A DNA stretch of 64,000 bases. Source: Chitinophagaceae bacterium (lineage in GTDB: Bacteria > Bacteroidota > Bacteroidia > Chitinophagales > Chitinophagaceae). The position numbers and the translations under genes were made by a program. The stretch covers positions 112,841 through 176,840 of the forward strand of contig CANCAY010000001.1 in the NCBI GenBank assembly GCA_947374225.1. The letters run 5' to 3'. The notes below the pieces were generated by a model, which was given only the letters and a program-made list of their open reading frames with translations, had not been told where the DNA came from and ran no database searches. This document shows positions 7,795 through 16,987 of this stretch, one piece after another. Within the stretch, counting starts at the first letter, position 1, and each line of letters opens with the position of its first letter.

Positions 7795-8889
7795 TTACTT
7801 AAAAGGAAATTTCACCACTTTCGCTTTTACCAAAACATTTCTTATATCAATAAAAATTTCAGTTCCTAATTTAGCGTGTTCCGTTGCTACATATCCCATT
7901 CCTATTGCTTTCCCTAATGTTGGACCTTGTGTACCTGATGTGACCGCCCCTATTTCGTTACCTGCAGCATCCTTAATAATATAATAGTGACGAGGTATTC
8001 CGCGGTCAATCATTTCAAATCCAACCAATTTTTTTGCAACTCCATTTTCTTTTTGAGCTTTTAAAGCAGCAGCATTAGTAAACTCTTTTGTAAACTTAGT
8101 AACCCATCCTAATCCTGCTTCAATTGGGCTAGTGGTATCATCAATATCATTACCATATAAACAGAATCCCATTTCTAATCTTAAGGTATCTCTAGCACCC
8201 AATCCAATTGGCTTAATTCCAAATTCAGCACCTGCTTCAAATAATGCATCCCAAACTTTGTTAGCATTGTCATTTTCATCCTCAAAATAAATCTCCACAC
8301 CACCTGAACCTGTATATCCTGTTGCACTAATTAATACATTATCTATATCCAATAGCTTTCCTTTTGCAAAACTATAATATGGCATATTTAACACATCCAT
8401 CTGTGTCAATTTTTGTACAATCTGAGTTGCCTTGGGTCCTTGCACTGCAAGTAATGCTGTCTTTGGACTAATATTATGCATTTCAACACCCTTGGTATTA
8501 TAACTACTAATCCAATTCCAATCTTTTTCGATATTAGACGCATTCACCACTAACATGTATACTTTGTTTTTTTCAACACAGTACACCAATAAGTCGTCTA
8601 CAATTCCACCTGTAGTGTTCGGCAAGCAACTATACTGTGCTTTACCGTCTTCTAAAACAGAAGCGTCATTTGAAGTCACTCTTTGAATCAAGTCCAAGGC
8701 ATCTGGTCCTCTTAAAATAAATTCACCCATATGACTTACATCAAAAACCCCGGCATGGTTTCTTACCGCAGCATGCTCGTCATTAATACCAGTATAGCTA
8801 ATTGGCATATTATAACCTGCAAATGGAGCCATTTTAGCACCTAACGCAATATGTTTAGCCGTAAATGGGGTATTTAATACTTCACTCAT
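7795..8889 (-). CDS. gcvT: Aminomethyltransferase, glycine cleavage T protein
   Basis: The T protein transfers the methylene carbon of the aminomethyl-lipoyl H protein to tetrahydrofolate and releases ammonia. The 364-residue length is typical. Family stretches visible are AGYNMPISY near residue 25, [10 protein letters not shown] (about 47-56) and [20 protein letters not shown] (about residues 232-251), which contain folate-pocket residues. It is flanked by hairpin terminators on both sides, so it is probably a single-gene unit. The H-protein gene lies in the same window at 20555 on the other strand. Confidence 0.96.
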   Translation of the reverse strand: MSEVLNTPFTAKHIALGAKMAPFAGYNMPISYTGINDEHAAVRNHAGVFDVSHMGEFILRGPDALDLIQRVTSNDASVLEDGKAQYSCLPNTTGGIVDDLLVYCVEKNKVYMLVVNASNIEKDWNWISSYNTKGVEMHNISPKTALLAVQGPKATQIVQKLTQMDVLNMPYYSFAKGKLLDIDNVLISATGYTGSGGVEIYFEDENDNANKVWDALFEAGAEFGIKPIGLGARDTLRLEMGFCLYGNDIDDTTSPIEAGLGWVTKFTKEFTNAAALKAQKENGVAKKLVGFEMIDRGIPRHYYIIKDAAGNEIGAVTSGTQGPTLGKAIGMGYVATEHAKLGTEIFIDIRNVLVKAKVVKFPFK

Positions 8890-8916
8890 CTTTTTTAATT
8901 TTGCTCAAAGGTAAAT

Positions 8917-8952
8917 AAAAGCGCCCCTTCTTTTACAGAAAGGGCGCTTTTG
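8917..8952 (-). terminator. Terminator after the PspC-domain gene
   Basis: Long stem AAAAGCGCCC/GGGCGCTTTT. On the minus strand it continues into a T-rich stretch (TTTTATTT). It separates the PadR/PspC unit from gcvT. Confidence 0.85.
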
Positions 8953-8996
8953 TTCACAAAATTATATTCAAATTAAAACAAGTAATAAAATCAGGT

Positions 8997-11258
8997 TTAG
9001 TAAGTGAACCTTTCCAACACCCAATGCAAATCACCTAATTTAGAAACAGCATCTGGCAATTGATTTAGATTTGACTTCTTTGATACCTCAGCACTGATTT
9101 TGTCGGTAGCTTTCTCGCCAGCTTTGTTCTTTAAAGCACGATCAATTTTATCCAGCTCCTTTTGTTTCTCTTCTCTAGACTTATGTAAGTTATTTTCTAA
9201 TTCTTCTCTTTCTTTTTTAAGTTCCTCTAACCTTGACTCCATATCGGTAGGGCTGTCATCATTGTCATTATGCTCTATGGCATCGTCATCTATTTTTATT
9301 TTCTCTAAACCTGTGGCAGTCATTCTGTATTCCACCCCTCTTTCAAAAGAATAAGATTCATTATCCCAATTTTCATCCCATTCGTCTACCCAATTGGTTC
9401 TTCCTAAATTATCAATGGTTTCAGCTTGTATTCCACGATGGTTCACTTTAACATTAAGATTGGTTTGTGACCAACCCTTATTGGTGATTTTAATACGCTT
9501 ACCAATAGGTACTGCAATAGTCATTATTATATGTTGGTTTCTAAACATATCCTGCTTAGTAATGGCAATCCCCCTGTCCAAGAATATTAAACTGTCTTGT
9601 TGCGTAATGCCGAAATTGATTTTTTTAGCTAAAGCATTTGCTTCATTTACGCTGCTACCATTACTCATGGTAACATATTTTACTTCAAAACTATCTGTCT
9701 TAGATTGTACAATACGAATTTTTAAATTTCGAACATACACTGTGTCTTCATCATAAAAATTAAAAGGTTCAATATGAAACCATTTTTCTTCATAATATTT
9801 CATTTTAGGAGTAGCTGTTACTTCTAAAAAGTCGACTCCTGGTTTGCTTAAAGAAATGGCAGATTCAGTTGGTTGATTGTGTTTAGAGAAGCTGTTTCCT
9901 ATACTACTAATAAAGTAGAAAAGACAAATCCAACCCAATACCCACAAAGCAATAAAGCTTGACCTCACCCAGATATTTGATTTTTTATAACCAGCTATTT
10001 TTCTAACTATAGCAGATACTATCCCAATTACTGGTACCCATATAAATAAAATAATAGTGCCAATAAATGAAGCAGTTTGTAAGCCGTCCTCTAAAATGAA
10101 TTTTTTCAATGGCAATAAGCCGGTTGTTGCAACCCCTATTCCAAACAAAGCAGCTAATAAAGAAATAAGTATAATACCTAAAACAAAATATACAAAAACT
10201 TTAATCGAAATAGTAATAGCTCTTCCAACAAAATGCAAACAACCCTTATTTCTTTCTGGAGCTACATAATATTCCTCCTTATTTGTGGCATTATTGTCTT
10301 CCTTCTTGTCATTCGTCCCTTGGTTTTTTTTATAAAATTCACTACCCCATGTTTGTGCTCTTTTACTAAATCCTTCCATATCATTTTGAATGGTATTTTT
10401 AATACTATTCAAGTCCACTTTCTCTCCTATCATTTCTAATTTATCCGCACTGGTCTTAGCTTCTGGCAAAACCAACCATAAAATAATATATACAAAAATG
10501 GCGCCCGGGCTAAATGTAAGATCTAAAAAATTTGGAAAATCAGGGAACTCCCAGAATTGAAATAAATGAACATGTCTAAAATTAACAACGAATCTAATGA
10601 ATGGAATTAAAAATAGAATTCTAATAATCCAAACTTGAAGTCCGAAATACTTTGAAAGTCCAGCACAAACTCCTCCAATAATTTTATTATCAACGTCTCT
10701 AAATAAACGCTTTTTAGGACCACCTACTTCTTTTACAGAAGAACTTGGAACTGCAATCCATAAAATTAAATATCCTAAAATATTAATTCCAATTAAAAAT
10801 ATCCAAAGAATTCTTACTACTAATGGATCAATATTAAAATAGTTAGCAATACCACTACAAACTCCTCCTAATACTTTGTTTTTTTCATCACGATATAAGC
10901 GTTTTTGATGGGTTGATGACCACTCGTTCCCTTCAGTATGCGTCTTATTATTATTGGCAGTATCCGAAGTGGTTGTATTTGCTTCAAAGCCATCCTGTGC
11001 TTCAAAATCAGCAGGGCGTCCAATACTAGCAATAATTAGATTGATAGCAGATTGGTCAATGCAAACTTCCCCTTTCTTTAATTTGTCTTCACATAATTCA
11101 GCAATACGACATTCAATATCATTAATGATTTCATCACGTCCTTCTTCATTTTGAAAGTAGTTGCGTAGGCTTTCAATATATTGTTTCAACATCTCGTAGG
11201 CCATTTCTTCTATTGGAAGAATACGTCCTTGAAAATTGATATTAATTACTTTGTTCAT
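8997..11258 (-). CDS. PspC-domain membrane protein with coiled-coil tail
   Basis: A 753-residue membrane protein. Two PspC domains occur in tandem (about residues 118-175 and 183-270): each begins with RLYRDEKNKVLGGVCSG or RLFRDVDNKIIGGVCAG and is followed by a membrane helix. More membrane helices span about 345-470. Next is a beta-rich region (about 490-640), and near the C-terminus a charged coiled coil (about 675-715, heptad-like E/K/L). PspC proteins sense or respond to envelope stress. The gene follows a PadR regulator by 11 bases, the usual Bacteroidota arrangement, so PadR probably controls it. The beta region and tail are unassigned. Confidence 0.85.
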   Translation of the reverse strand: MNKVININFQGRILPIEEMAYEMLKQYIESLRNYFQNEEGRDEIINDIECRIAELCEDKLKKGEVCIDQSAINLIIASIGRPADFEAQDGFEANTTTSDTANNNKTHTEGNEWSSTHQKRLYRDEKNKVLGGVCSGIANYFNIDPLVVRILWIFLIGINILGYLILWIAVPSSSVKEVGGPKKRLFRDVDNKIIGGVCAGLSKYFGLQVWIIRILFLIPFIRFVVNFRHVHLFQFWEFPDFPNFLDLTFSPGAIFVYIILWLVLPEAKTSADKLEMIGEKVDLNSIKNTIQNDMEGFSKRAQTWGSEFYKKNQGTNDKKEDNNATNKEEYYVAPERNKGCLHFVGRAITISIKVFVYFVLGIILISLLAALFGIGVATTGLLPLKKFILEDGLQTASFIGTIILFIWVPVIGIVSAIVRKIAGYKKSNIWVRSSFIALWVLGWICLFYFISSIGNSFSKHNQPTESAISLSKPGVDFLEVTATPKMKYYEEKWFHIEPFNFYDEDTVYVRNLKIRIVQSKTDSFEVKYVTMSNGSSVNEANALAKKINFGITQQDSLIFLDRGIAITKQDMFRNQHIIMTIAVPIGKRIKITNKGWSQTNLNVKVNHRGIQAETIDNLGRTNWVDEWDENWDNESYSFERGVEYRMTATGLEKIKIDDDAIEHNDNDDSPTDMESRLEELKKEREELENNLHKSREEKQKELDKIDRALKNKAGEKATDKISAEVSKKSNLNQLPDAVSKLGDLHWVLERFTY

Positions 11259-11269
11259 AAAATATATAT

Positions 11270-11632
11270 TTAAGAAGCTTGTGCTTCTGTTGTAGAAATG
11301 GGGTTACTATTTTGCGTTAACTGATTTACAGCTCCTGCCATGTCATTCCAGGTTCTTAATAAAACAGCAAATGCTTCATTGCCAGCCTCTGTCATAACAA
11401 AATATTTTCTTGGGGGACCACTAATACTTTCCACCCATCTGTAGTTTAATAGACCCGCATTTTTAAGTCTTGTCAATAAAGGATATAAGGTTCCTTCTAA
11501 AATTTGCAAATTGGCCGCTTTCATTTTGTCAACAATATCACTTGGATAAACCTCCCCTTGTTGAATGATGGACAATATGCAAAACTCCAATACGCCCTTG
11601 CGCATTTGACTTTGTGTGTTTTGAATATCCAT
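11270..11632 (-). CDS. PadR-family transcriptional regulator
   Basis: A 120-residue winged-helix regulator. It has the PadR pattern of an N-terminal helix-turn-helix (LEFCILSIIQQGEVYPSDIV), then EGTLYPLLTRLKNAGLL (about residues 47-63), and the wing PPRKYFVMTEAG. The short C-terminal helix provides dimerisation. It is the first gene of a two-gene unit with the PspC-domain protein and probably represses its own promoter through the inverted repeat just upstream. Confidence 0.92.
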   Translation of the reverse strand: MDIQNTQSQMRKGVLEFCILSIIQQGEVYPSDIVDKMKAANLQILEGTLYPLLTRLKNAGLLNYRWVESISGPPRKYFVMTEAGNEAFAVLLRTWNDMAGAVNQLTQNSNPISTTEAQAS

Positions 11633-11669
11633 AACTTTAATTTATAAGACAAAGCTAAGGGAGTTTAAG

Positions 11670-11691
11670 GTACTATGTATCACCAAGTACT
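11670..11691. promoter_or_regulatory. Candidate PadR operator
   Basis: Inverted repeat GTACT (11670-11674) ... AGTAC (11686-11690), with partial symmetry continuing inward, lies about 40-60 bases upstream of the padR start. PadR proteins usually bind palindromes of this size at their own promoter. Assignment is by position and symmetry only. Confidence 0.4.
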
Positions 11692-11720
11692 AGATAATTT
11701 AATAGAATGGTAAATAAAAA

Positions 11721-11753
11721 TCCCTAAATTATTGATTTACAATAATTTAGGGA
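11721..11753 (-). terminator. Terminator after the M16 peptidase pair
   Basis: A perfect 13-base stem TCCCTAAATTATT/AATAATTTAGGGA with a 7-base loop. On the minus strand a TTTTTATTT tract follows. Confidence 0.85.
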
Positions 11754-11797
11754 TAATAAAATTATAAGAGCGACAAACAGAAATGATGAATGGTAGC

Positions 11798-13081
11798 TTA
11801 AAACACTACTAACTCGTAAAAATCCTCCTCTTTTAAGTACTTATTTGCCAAGGCTTTTAACGCTTCCGGTTGAATGCTTCTTACGGTTTGAATGGTATTA
11901 TAAAAGTATTCTTCCGTCAATCCGTTTAAGATATAAGTTTTCCAACGTCCAATAATTTGAAAAGGTCCATCTAAGTCTCCCAAAAGAGAACCTAACATAT
12001 AATTTTTCACTAAATGCAACTCTTCTTTATCTACTAATTCATTTCTTAAAATGGCCATCTCTTTATACACTTCGTCAATTGTAGCTCTACAAACATCTTT
12101 GCCTGCATCCGTACTAATTAACCATGCACAGGCTTGTACATGATTTTGCAAATAACTATGAATGCCATAAGTATATCCTTTGTCCTCTCTAATATTACTC
12201 ATTAAACGGGAACCAAAAAATCCTCCGAAAATATTATTCAATACTTGTGTAGGTGCAAAATCAGGATGATGTCTATTAGGAAAATGTCTTGCTATACGAA
12301 TAGAGCCTTGAACAGATGCAGCATCGTTTACAATACTATATTTTTTTTCAGTCGCTGAAATAATAGGATGTGTGATTTCTGTAATTTCTTTTTTATTTAA
12401 TGGCAATGCCCCAATATACTTATTCAGTAAGGATTGCATATTACTAGGAAATTTTCCCGCCATAAAAATAATACACTTTCCTTCCTTATAATAAGTGTTA
12501 TAAAAATCAACTAAGTCTTCGCGAGTTAATTTATTAAAATCTATCTCGGTTGAATATTTGCCATAAGGATGTTCAATACCAAATAAATATTCGTCAATTA
12601 AACGATTCGCAATAAAGTCCCCCTTCTTTAAATTCAAGGTTAATCGTTGAATCTGATTTTGCTTATAAATTTCTAGTTCTTTTTCTGGAAAACTAGCATC
12701 TGCAACCAATTCACTCACATTCGCAATTACATCTTTGAAATATTTTGTTAAGCAGTGTAAACTGATTGTTGAAGTTTCATTGTAACAGGTTCTATTTAAA
12801 TATGCTCCATAAAATTCAAAAGCATCATTTATTTCAAAAGCAGACTTTGTACTAGTTCCATTTTTCAACAAAAAATTGGTAGCAGCAGCTACCCAGTTCT
12901 TTTTTTCATAGCTGTTACCTGCAAAAAAGACCATCTCCATCATCATTACTTCCTCAGCTCCACCCTCATAGCCATACACTTCTACTCCATTATCTAAAAC
13001 GAATTTTTGATAAGGCTTTAATTGAATGTCAAAATCTATGGCGTCTTTGATATAAGGGGCCGTATTTCTATCTAATACCAT
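11798..13081 (-). CDS. M16-family peptidase subunit, catalytically incomplete
   Basis: A 427-residue M16 (insulinase/MPP-like) protein without the zinc motif HxxEH: the corresponding place reads AAATNFLLKNGT (about residues 65-76). It keeps the C-terminal-domain motif NIREDKGYTYGIHS (about residues 300-313), typical of the partner subunit that completes the active site of M16B heterodimers. It lies 3 bases after the catalytic subunit gene. The pair is expected to act as a periplasmic or cytoplasmic oligopeptide protease, though neither protein has an obvious signal peptide. Confidence 0.88.
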   Translation of the reverse strand: MVLDRNTAPYIKDAIDFDIQLKPYQKFVLDNGVEVYGYEGGAEEVMMMEMVFFAGNSYEKKNWVAAATNFLLKNGTSTKSAFEINDAFEFYGAYLNRTCYNETSTISLHCLTKYFKDVIANVSELVADASFPEKELEIYKQNQIQRLTLNLKKGDFIANRLIDEYLFGIEHPYGKYSTEIDFNKLTREDLVDFYNTYYKEGKCIIFMAGKFPSNMQSLLNKYIGALPLNKKEITEITHPIISATEKKYSIVNDAASVQGSIRIARHFPNRHHPDFAPTQVLNNIFGGFFGSRLMSNIREDKGYTYGIHSYLQNHVQACAWLISTDAGKDVCRATIDEVYKEMAILRNELVDKEELHLVKNYMLGSLLGDLDGPFQIIGRWKTYILNGLTEEYFYNTIQTVRSIQPEALKALANKYLKEEDFYELVVF

Positions 13082-13084
13082 AAT

Positions 13085-14344
13085 TTATGATTTGCTATAA
13101 TAGTATAAAGTGTTTCTGTTATTGTCTTGGAAAATTTCACGCGCGGTAGACTGAATTAATTCAGGAGTAACTGCTTGATATTTTGCCAACTCCGTATTCA
13201 TCAATGCTCCATCTCCTAATAATTCATAAAATGCTAAGCTATGTGCGCGATTCATAATACTCATGTCTTCAAAACAAATCATGCTCTCAGTTTTGTTGAT
13301 CACTTTCTGCACTTCTTTCTCTTCTAACAATGTATTTTTTATTAATTCTACTTCCTCTAACACTGCTTTCTCCGCAACTGACATACTCACTCCCTTCACT
13401 AATTTTCCTTCAATCACTAATAACCCTGGGTCAACCGTTCCAAAATGAAAACACTCAATGGAAGAAAATATTTGTTTTACTTTAATTAACTGCTCATATA
13501 ATCTTGAACTAGCCCCACCTCCTAAAACTTCAGTCAACAAATCGGTAGCATGATACCCCGCGTCAAAACGCCCGCCCATATGCCATGTCATCATTAACAT
13601 GTCCATGGGTACGTCTGCACGAACATCCAATGTTCTACTTTTATCTTGCTTAGGCTCTACCGGCAAATTGCGTACATAAGCCTCTCCTGCTGGAATAGGG
13701 CCAAACCATTTTTCAGATAAGGCTTTTACTTGTTCTAATGTTACATTCCCTGTAACCACTAAAATGGCATTATTAGGTCTATAAAATTTAAAGAAGAAAT
13801 CCTTAACGTCTTGCATGGAAGCCTGTTCCACATGATCCAAGGAAGCCCCAATGGTCATCCATTTGTAGGGATGCGTTGTATATGCTAATGTGCGCATTTT
13901 ATGCCAAGCATCACCGTAAGGCTTATTAATATAATGTTCTTTGAATTCCTCACATACCACTTTACGTTGCACTTCCAAACTCTTCTCACTAAACGCTAAA
14001 GACAACATTCTATCACTCTCTAACCAAAAAGCGGTCTCCAGGTTTTCAGCAGGCAATTGACAATAATAATTGGTTAAATCGTTTGTGGTATACGCATTAT
14101 TTTCTCCCCCAGCTCTTTGCAAGGGCTCGTCATATACAGGAATATTAATGCTTCCGCCAAACATAAGATGTTCAAATAAATGAGCAAACCCAGTTTTGTT
14201 TGGACTTTCGTCCTTAGCACCCACATTATATAAAACATTTACTACGGCCATAGGCGTACTGGTATCTGGATGTACCAGCACTTTCAAGCCATTGGCTAAT
14301 TGGAATCTTTCAAATTGTATCATAGAAGGGTCAAAATTAGTCAA
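13085..14344 (-). CDS. M16-family zinc peptidase, catalytic subunit
   Basis: A 419-residue M16 peptidase with the inverted zinc motif HLFEH (His55, Glu58, His59). The third ligand glutamate lies in the downstream stretch VVCEEFKEHY (about residues 128-137). It is the first gene of a two-gene operon with the non-catalytic partner at 11798-13081. No signal peptide is visible, suggesting cytoplasmic action. It is divergent from mqnC, with starts only about 50 bases apart. Confidence 0.93.
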   Translation of the reverse strand: MTNFDPSMIQFERFQLANGLKVLVHPDTSTPMAVVNVLYNVGAKDESPNKTGFAHLFEHLMFGGSINIPVYDEPLQRAGGENNAYTTNDLTNYYCQLPAENLETAFWLESDRMLSLAFSEKSLEVQRKVVCEEFKEHYINKPYGDAWHKMRTLAYTTHPYKWMTIGASLDHVEQASMQDVKDFFFKFYRPNNAILVVTGNVTLEQVKALSEKWFGPIPAGEAYVRNLPVEPKQDKSRTLDVRADVPMDMLMMTWHMGGRFDAGYHATDLLTEVLGGGASSRLYEQLIKVKQIFSSIECFHFGTVDPGLLVIEGKLVKGVSMSVAEKAVLEEVELIKNTLLEEKEVQKVINKTESMICFEDMSIMNRAHSLAFYELLGDGALMNTELAKYQAVTPELIQSTAREIFQDNNRNTLYYYSKS

Positions 14345-14365
14345 ATCATTGTATACTAGATATAT

Positions 14366-14373
14366 TAACTTTG
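14366..14373 (+). promoter_or_regulatory. -7 box of the mqnC promoter
   Basis: TAACTTTG matches the Bacteroidota TAnnTTTG box and lies 21 bases before the mqnC ATG. No convincing -33 TTTG is found at the usual distance. Confidence 0.5.
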
Positions 14374-14393
14374 TGCTTCTTAAATACCATGTT

Positions 14394-15518
14394 ATGCAAT
14401 TAGACGAATTATATAAAAAGGCACTGAATTTTGAGTACTTAACAAAAGAAGAAGGTATGTTTTTATTTGAAAACGCACCTTTGGCCGAACTTAGCTATGT
14501 AGCAGACGAACTTAGAAAAATACAAGTCCCTCATGGTAAAGTGACTTGGCAGATTGATAGAAATTTAAATACCACAAATGTTTGTATAGCTAACTGTAAA
14601 TTTTGTAATTTTTATAGAATCCCAGGACATGCCGAAGCCTACATTACAGAAATGGACACCTATAGAGTAAAAATTAAAGAAACTATTGCATGGGGAGGTG
14701 ATCAATTATTATTACAAGGCGGGCACCATCCTGAATTAGGATTAGATTTTTATAGCAATTTATTTAGACAAATAAAATCAGAATTTCCTGATATTAAATT
14801 ACACACACTAGGGCCCCCGGAAATTGCACATATCGCAAAACTGGGTGGTTATACACATACAGAAGTATTAAAAGCATTACAAGAAGCAGGTATGGATTCC
14901 TTACCAGGTGCAGGTGCGGAGATATTAGTAGACCGTGTAAGACGCTTGGTGTCCAATGGAAAATGTGGAGCAGACGAATGGTTAGACGTAATGGCAGCGG
15001 CACACCAATTAAATATTACAACAAGTGCTACCATGATGTTTGGTCATGTTGAAACTTTGGAAGAAAGATTTATTCACTTAATTAGAATACGTGAAGTGCA
15101 GGATAAAAAACCTGAAGGAGCAAAAGGTTTCTTAGCATTTATTCCTTGGACCTTCCAAGGAGTGGATACATTATTATCAAAGTTGAGAGGTATTCAAACC
15201 TTAACGTCTACCGAGGAGTATATTAGAATGATAGCTATTAGCCGTATCATGTTGCCCAATATTAAAAATATTCAAGCTAGTTGGTTAACCGTAGGTAAGG
15301 CAACTGCTCAGGTTTGTTTACAAGCTGGTGCTAATGACTTTGGAAGTATTATGTTGGAGGAAAATGTGGTTAGTGCCGCTGGTGCTCCCCATCGCTTCAC
15401 CTATAAATCAATTCAAGAAGCCATTAAAGAAGGTGGATTTGAGCCACAGTTAAGAAACCAACAATACGAGTGGAGAGTGCTTCCTGAGCATATCGAGGAG
15501 CAGATTATTAATTATTAA
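14394..15518 (+). CDS. mqnC: Cyclic dehypoxanthinyl futalosine synthase (radical SAM)
   Basis: A radical SAM enzyme that cyclises dehypoxanthinyl futalosine in the futalosine route to menaquinone. The iron-sulfur motif CIANCKFCNFYR (CxxxCxxC, about residues 63-74) follows the family's DRNLNTTNVC lead-in. GGDQLLLQGGHHPELGLDFY (about 102-121) and LPGAGAEILVDRVR are strongly family-typical. The start is ATG 14394: longer frames reach back into the divergent M16 gene and add sequence not found in MqnC. The length of 374 residues is normal. Its presence indicates menaquinone made by the futalosine pathway rather than MenA-F. Confidence 0.95.
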   Translation: MQLDELYKKALNFEYLTKEEGMFLFENAPLAELSYVADELRKIQVPHGKVTWQIDRNLNTTNVCIANCKFCNFYRIPGHAEAYITEMDTYRVKIKETIAWGGDQLLLQGGHHPELGLDFYSNLFRQIKSEFPDIKLHTLGPPEIAHIAKLGGYTHTEVLKALQEAGMDSLPGAGAEILVDRVRRLVSNGKCGADEWLDVMAAAHQLNITTSATMMFGHVETLEERFIHLIRIREVQDKKPEGAKGFLAFIPWTFQGVDTLLSKLRGIQTLTSTEEYIRMIAISRIMLPNIKNIQASWLTVGKATAQVCLQAGANDFGSIMLEENVVSAAGAPHRFTYKSIQEAIKEGGFEPQLRNQQYEWRVLPEHIEEQIINY

Positions 15519-15526
15519 GCTAAGAC

Positions 15527-15552
15527 TGTAACATTTAGATTCCTACTGCGTT
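15527..15552 (+). promoter_or_regulatory. Candidate ECF-sigma promoter
   Basis: TGTAAC (15527-15532), a 16-base spacer, then CGTT (15549-15552): the AAC/CGT layout of extracytoplasmic-function sigma promoters. It lies 27 bases upstream of the sigma gene and suggests autoregulation. The match is by pattern only. Confidence 0.5.
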
Positions 15553-15579
15553 ATACGTACAAATAGCCAATTTAAAGGA

Positions 15580-16071
15580 ATGACTGATAAAGAATATAAT
15601 AATGCTGTAGACTTATACGCCGACGGGGTGTACCGCTTTATTGTAAAAAATATCAGGCATCAAGAAGACGCTAGGGATATTGTCCAAACTGCTTTTGAGA
15701 AATTATGGGTAAACCGTGGTGCTGTAGATTCACTAAAAATTAAGTCCTATCTGTTTACCGTTGCTTATCATCAAATGATTGATCACCTGAGACAAGGAGC
15801 TAAGATGATTACTACTGAAGATTTTGAAACAGTTAACAATCATAGTACCTATCAAAAAGATGGTGAATTAAAGCAATTATTATTACAAGCAATTAACGAA
15901 CTTAATCCTACCCAAAAAAGTTTAGTGCTATTAAAAGACTATGAAGGCTATAGCTATCAAGAAATTGGTGAAATTATGAGCTTGTCTGAAAGTCAAGTAA
16001 AAGTATATTTACACAGGGCTAGATTACAGTTAAAAAATAAATTAGTACACCTTGAAAAAGTAAGTGCTTAA
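15580..16071 (+). CDS. ECF RNA polymerase sigma factor
   Basis: A 163-residue sigma-70-family protein with only regions 2 and 4. Region 2 (about residues 12-70) includes HQEDARDIVQTAFEKLWVN, which contacts the core and the -10 element. Region 4 (about 105-155) has the helix-turn-helix YSYQEIGEIMSLSESQVKVYLHRAR. The next gene's ATG follows its stop codon directly, so the two are translationally linked. It likely reads its own TGTAAC/CGTT promoter and drives the four-gene unit to 18728. Confidence 0.93.
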   Translation: MTDKEYNNAVDLYADGVYRFIVKNIRHQEDARDIVQTAFEKLWVNRGAVDSLKIKSYLFTVAYHQMIDHLRQGAKMITTEDFETVNNHSTYQKDGELKQLLLQAINELNPTQKSLVLLKDYEGYSYQEIGEIMSLSESQVKVYLHRARLQLKNKLVHLEKVSA

Positions 16072-16977
16072 ATGGAACTGAACCAAAATACATACGAAAC
16101 CTATTTATTGTCTTATATCGACAATCAACTGAGTCATTCAGAAAGGCTAGCAGTGGAACGTTTTGTAAAGTCGGATCCAAAATATGCAGTAGCTTTAAAT
16201 GATTTACAAAAAGTAGTACTACAACCCGAGCCTATTTCATATGAAGACAAAGCACTTTTGTATAGACTAGCGGAAATGAATGCATCATTAGACCTTGATT
16301 TTAAGAAAAGTTTATATAGAACCGAAGCTGCTTCCGTTGTTTCAATGGAATCAGCTGCTTTAGATACTTCAACGCTGTCCTTATGGAATCGAAATCTGTT
16401 TCGCTATAGCGCTATAGCCGCCTTATTTATCTTGACAATAGGAACCGCTATAAAGTTTATTGTAAATAAAGACCAAGCAGTTATCCTATCCGCAACTAAT
16501 TCAATTGCTGAAACTAAAAGTGTAGGTATTGCTTCAGTAGCACAGAAATTAATTGCCAATCAACCAAGTCAATTGCTTGTTGCAAATAATAATGGTTCAG
16601 TTAAGGTTAAAGGAAATAACAATACTCAAACATTCGAAACTCCTTCTAAAGGGATAGTGAATACTATAATTGCGAGCAATACACATACACTAGTTGATAC
16701 TAAAAATACCCTAATCAATAATACAACACAAGTAACTGAAGCTACAGAAACAAACGAGGCAGTGGCAGGTGTAGACAAAGAGCAAATTAACAAGGATGCC
16801 GAGCATTTGCCAGTAATTCAAAATGCCAGCCTAGCTGAAAGCTTTGAAGAAATAAATACAAATGAATCAGACCGCGTAATTTACATAAGTAGTATAGAAA
16901 TTGATAGTGATAAAATCAGAGGCTTTACTAGAAGAATAAACGCATTATTTAAAAGAAATAAATCAGACAAACAATAA
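16072..16977 (+). CDS. Putative membrane anti-sigma factor
   Basis: A 301-residue protein starting immediately after the sigma gene's stop. The N-terminal 100 residues form a cytoplasmic, helix-rich part (YLLSYIDNQLSHSERLAVERF), resembling anti-sigma N-domains. One membrane helix follows (about residues 110-131, YSAIAALFILTIGTAIKFIV), then an Asn/Thr-rich periplasmic stretch and a basic C-terminal tail (RRINALFKRNKSDKQ). No zinc-binding HxxxCxxC motif is seen, so it would be a non-ZAS anti-sigma. Position and topology support the role; the sequence family is not recognised with certainty. Confidence 0.65.
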   Translation: MELNQNTYETYLLSYIDNQLSHSERLAVERFVKSDPKYAVALNDLQKVVLQPEPISYEDKALLYRLAEMNASLDLDFKKSLYRTEAASVVSMESAALDTSTLSLWNRNLFRYSAIAALFILTIGTAIKFIVNKDQAVILSATNSIAETKSVGIASVAQKLIANQPSQLLVANNNGSVKVKGNNNTQTFETPSKGIVNTIIASNTHTLVDTKNTLINNTTQVTEATETNEAVAGVDKEQINKDAEHLPVIQNASLAESFEEINTNESDRVIYISSIEIDSDKIRGFTRRINALFKRNKSDKQ

Positions 16978-16987
16978 TACAAGCACT

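Noticed and set aside
9100-9756. Antisense frames in the PspC-domain gene
   Set aside because: Ser/Leu- and Ile-rich translations typical of the opposite strand of an AT-rich coding region; no support for genes.
11798-13081. Pseudogene because the M16 zinc motif is missing
   Set aside because: The frame is intact and the partner-subunit motif is kept; inactive partners are normal in this family.
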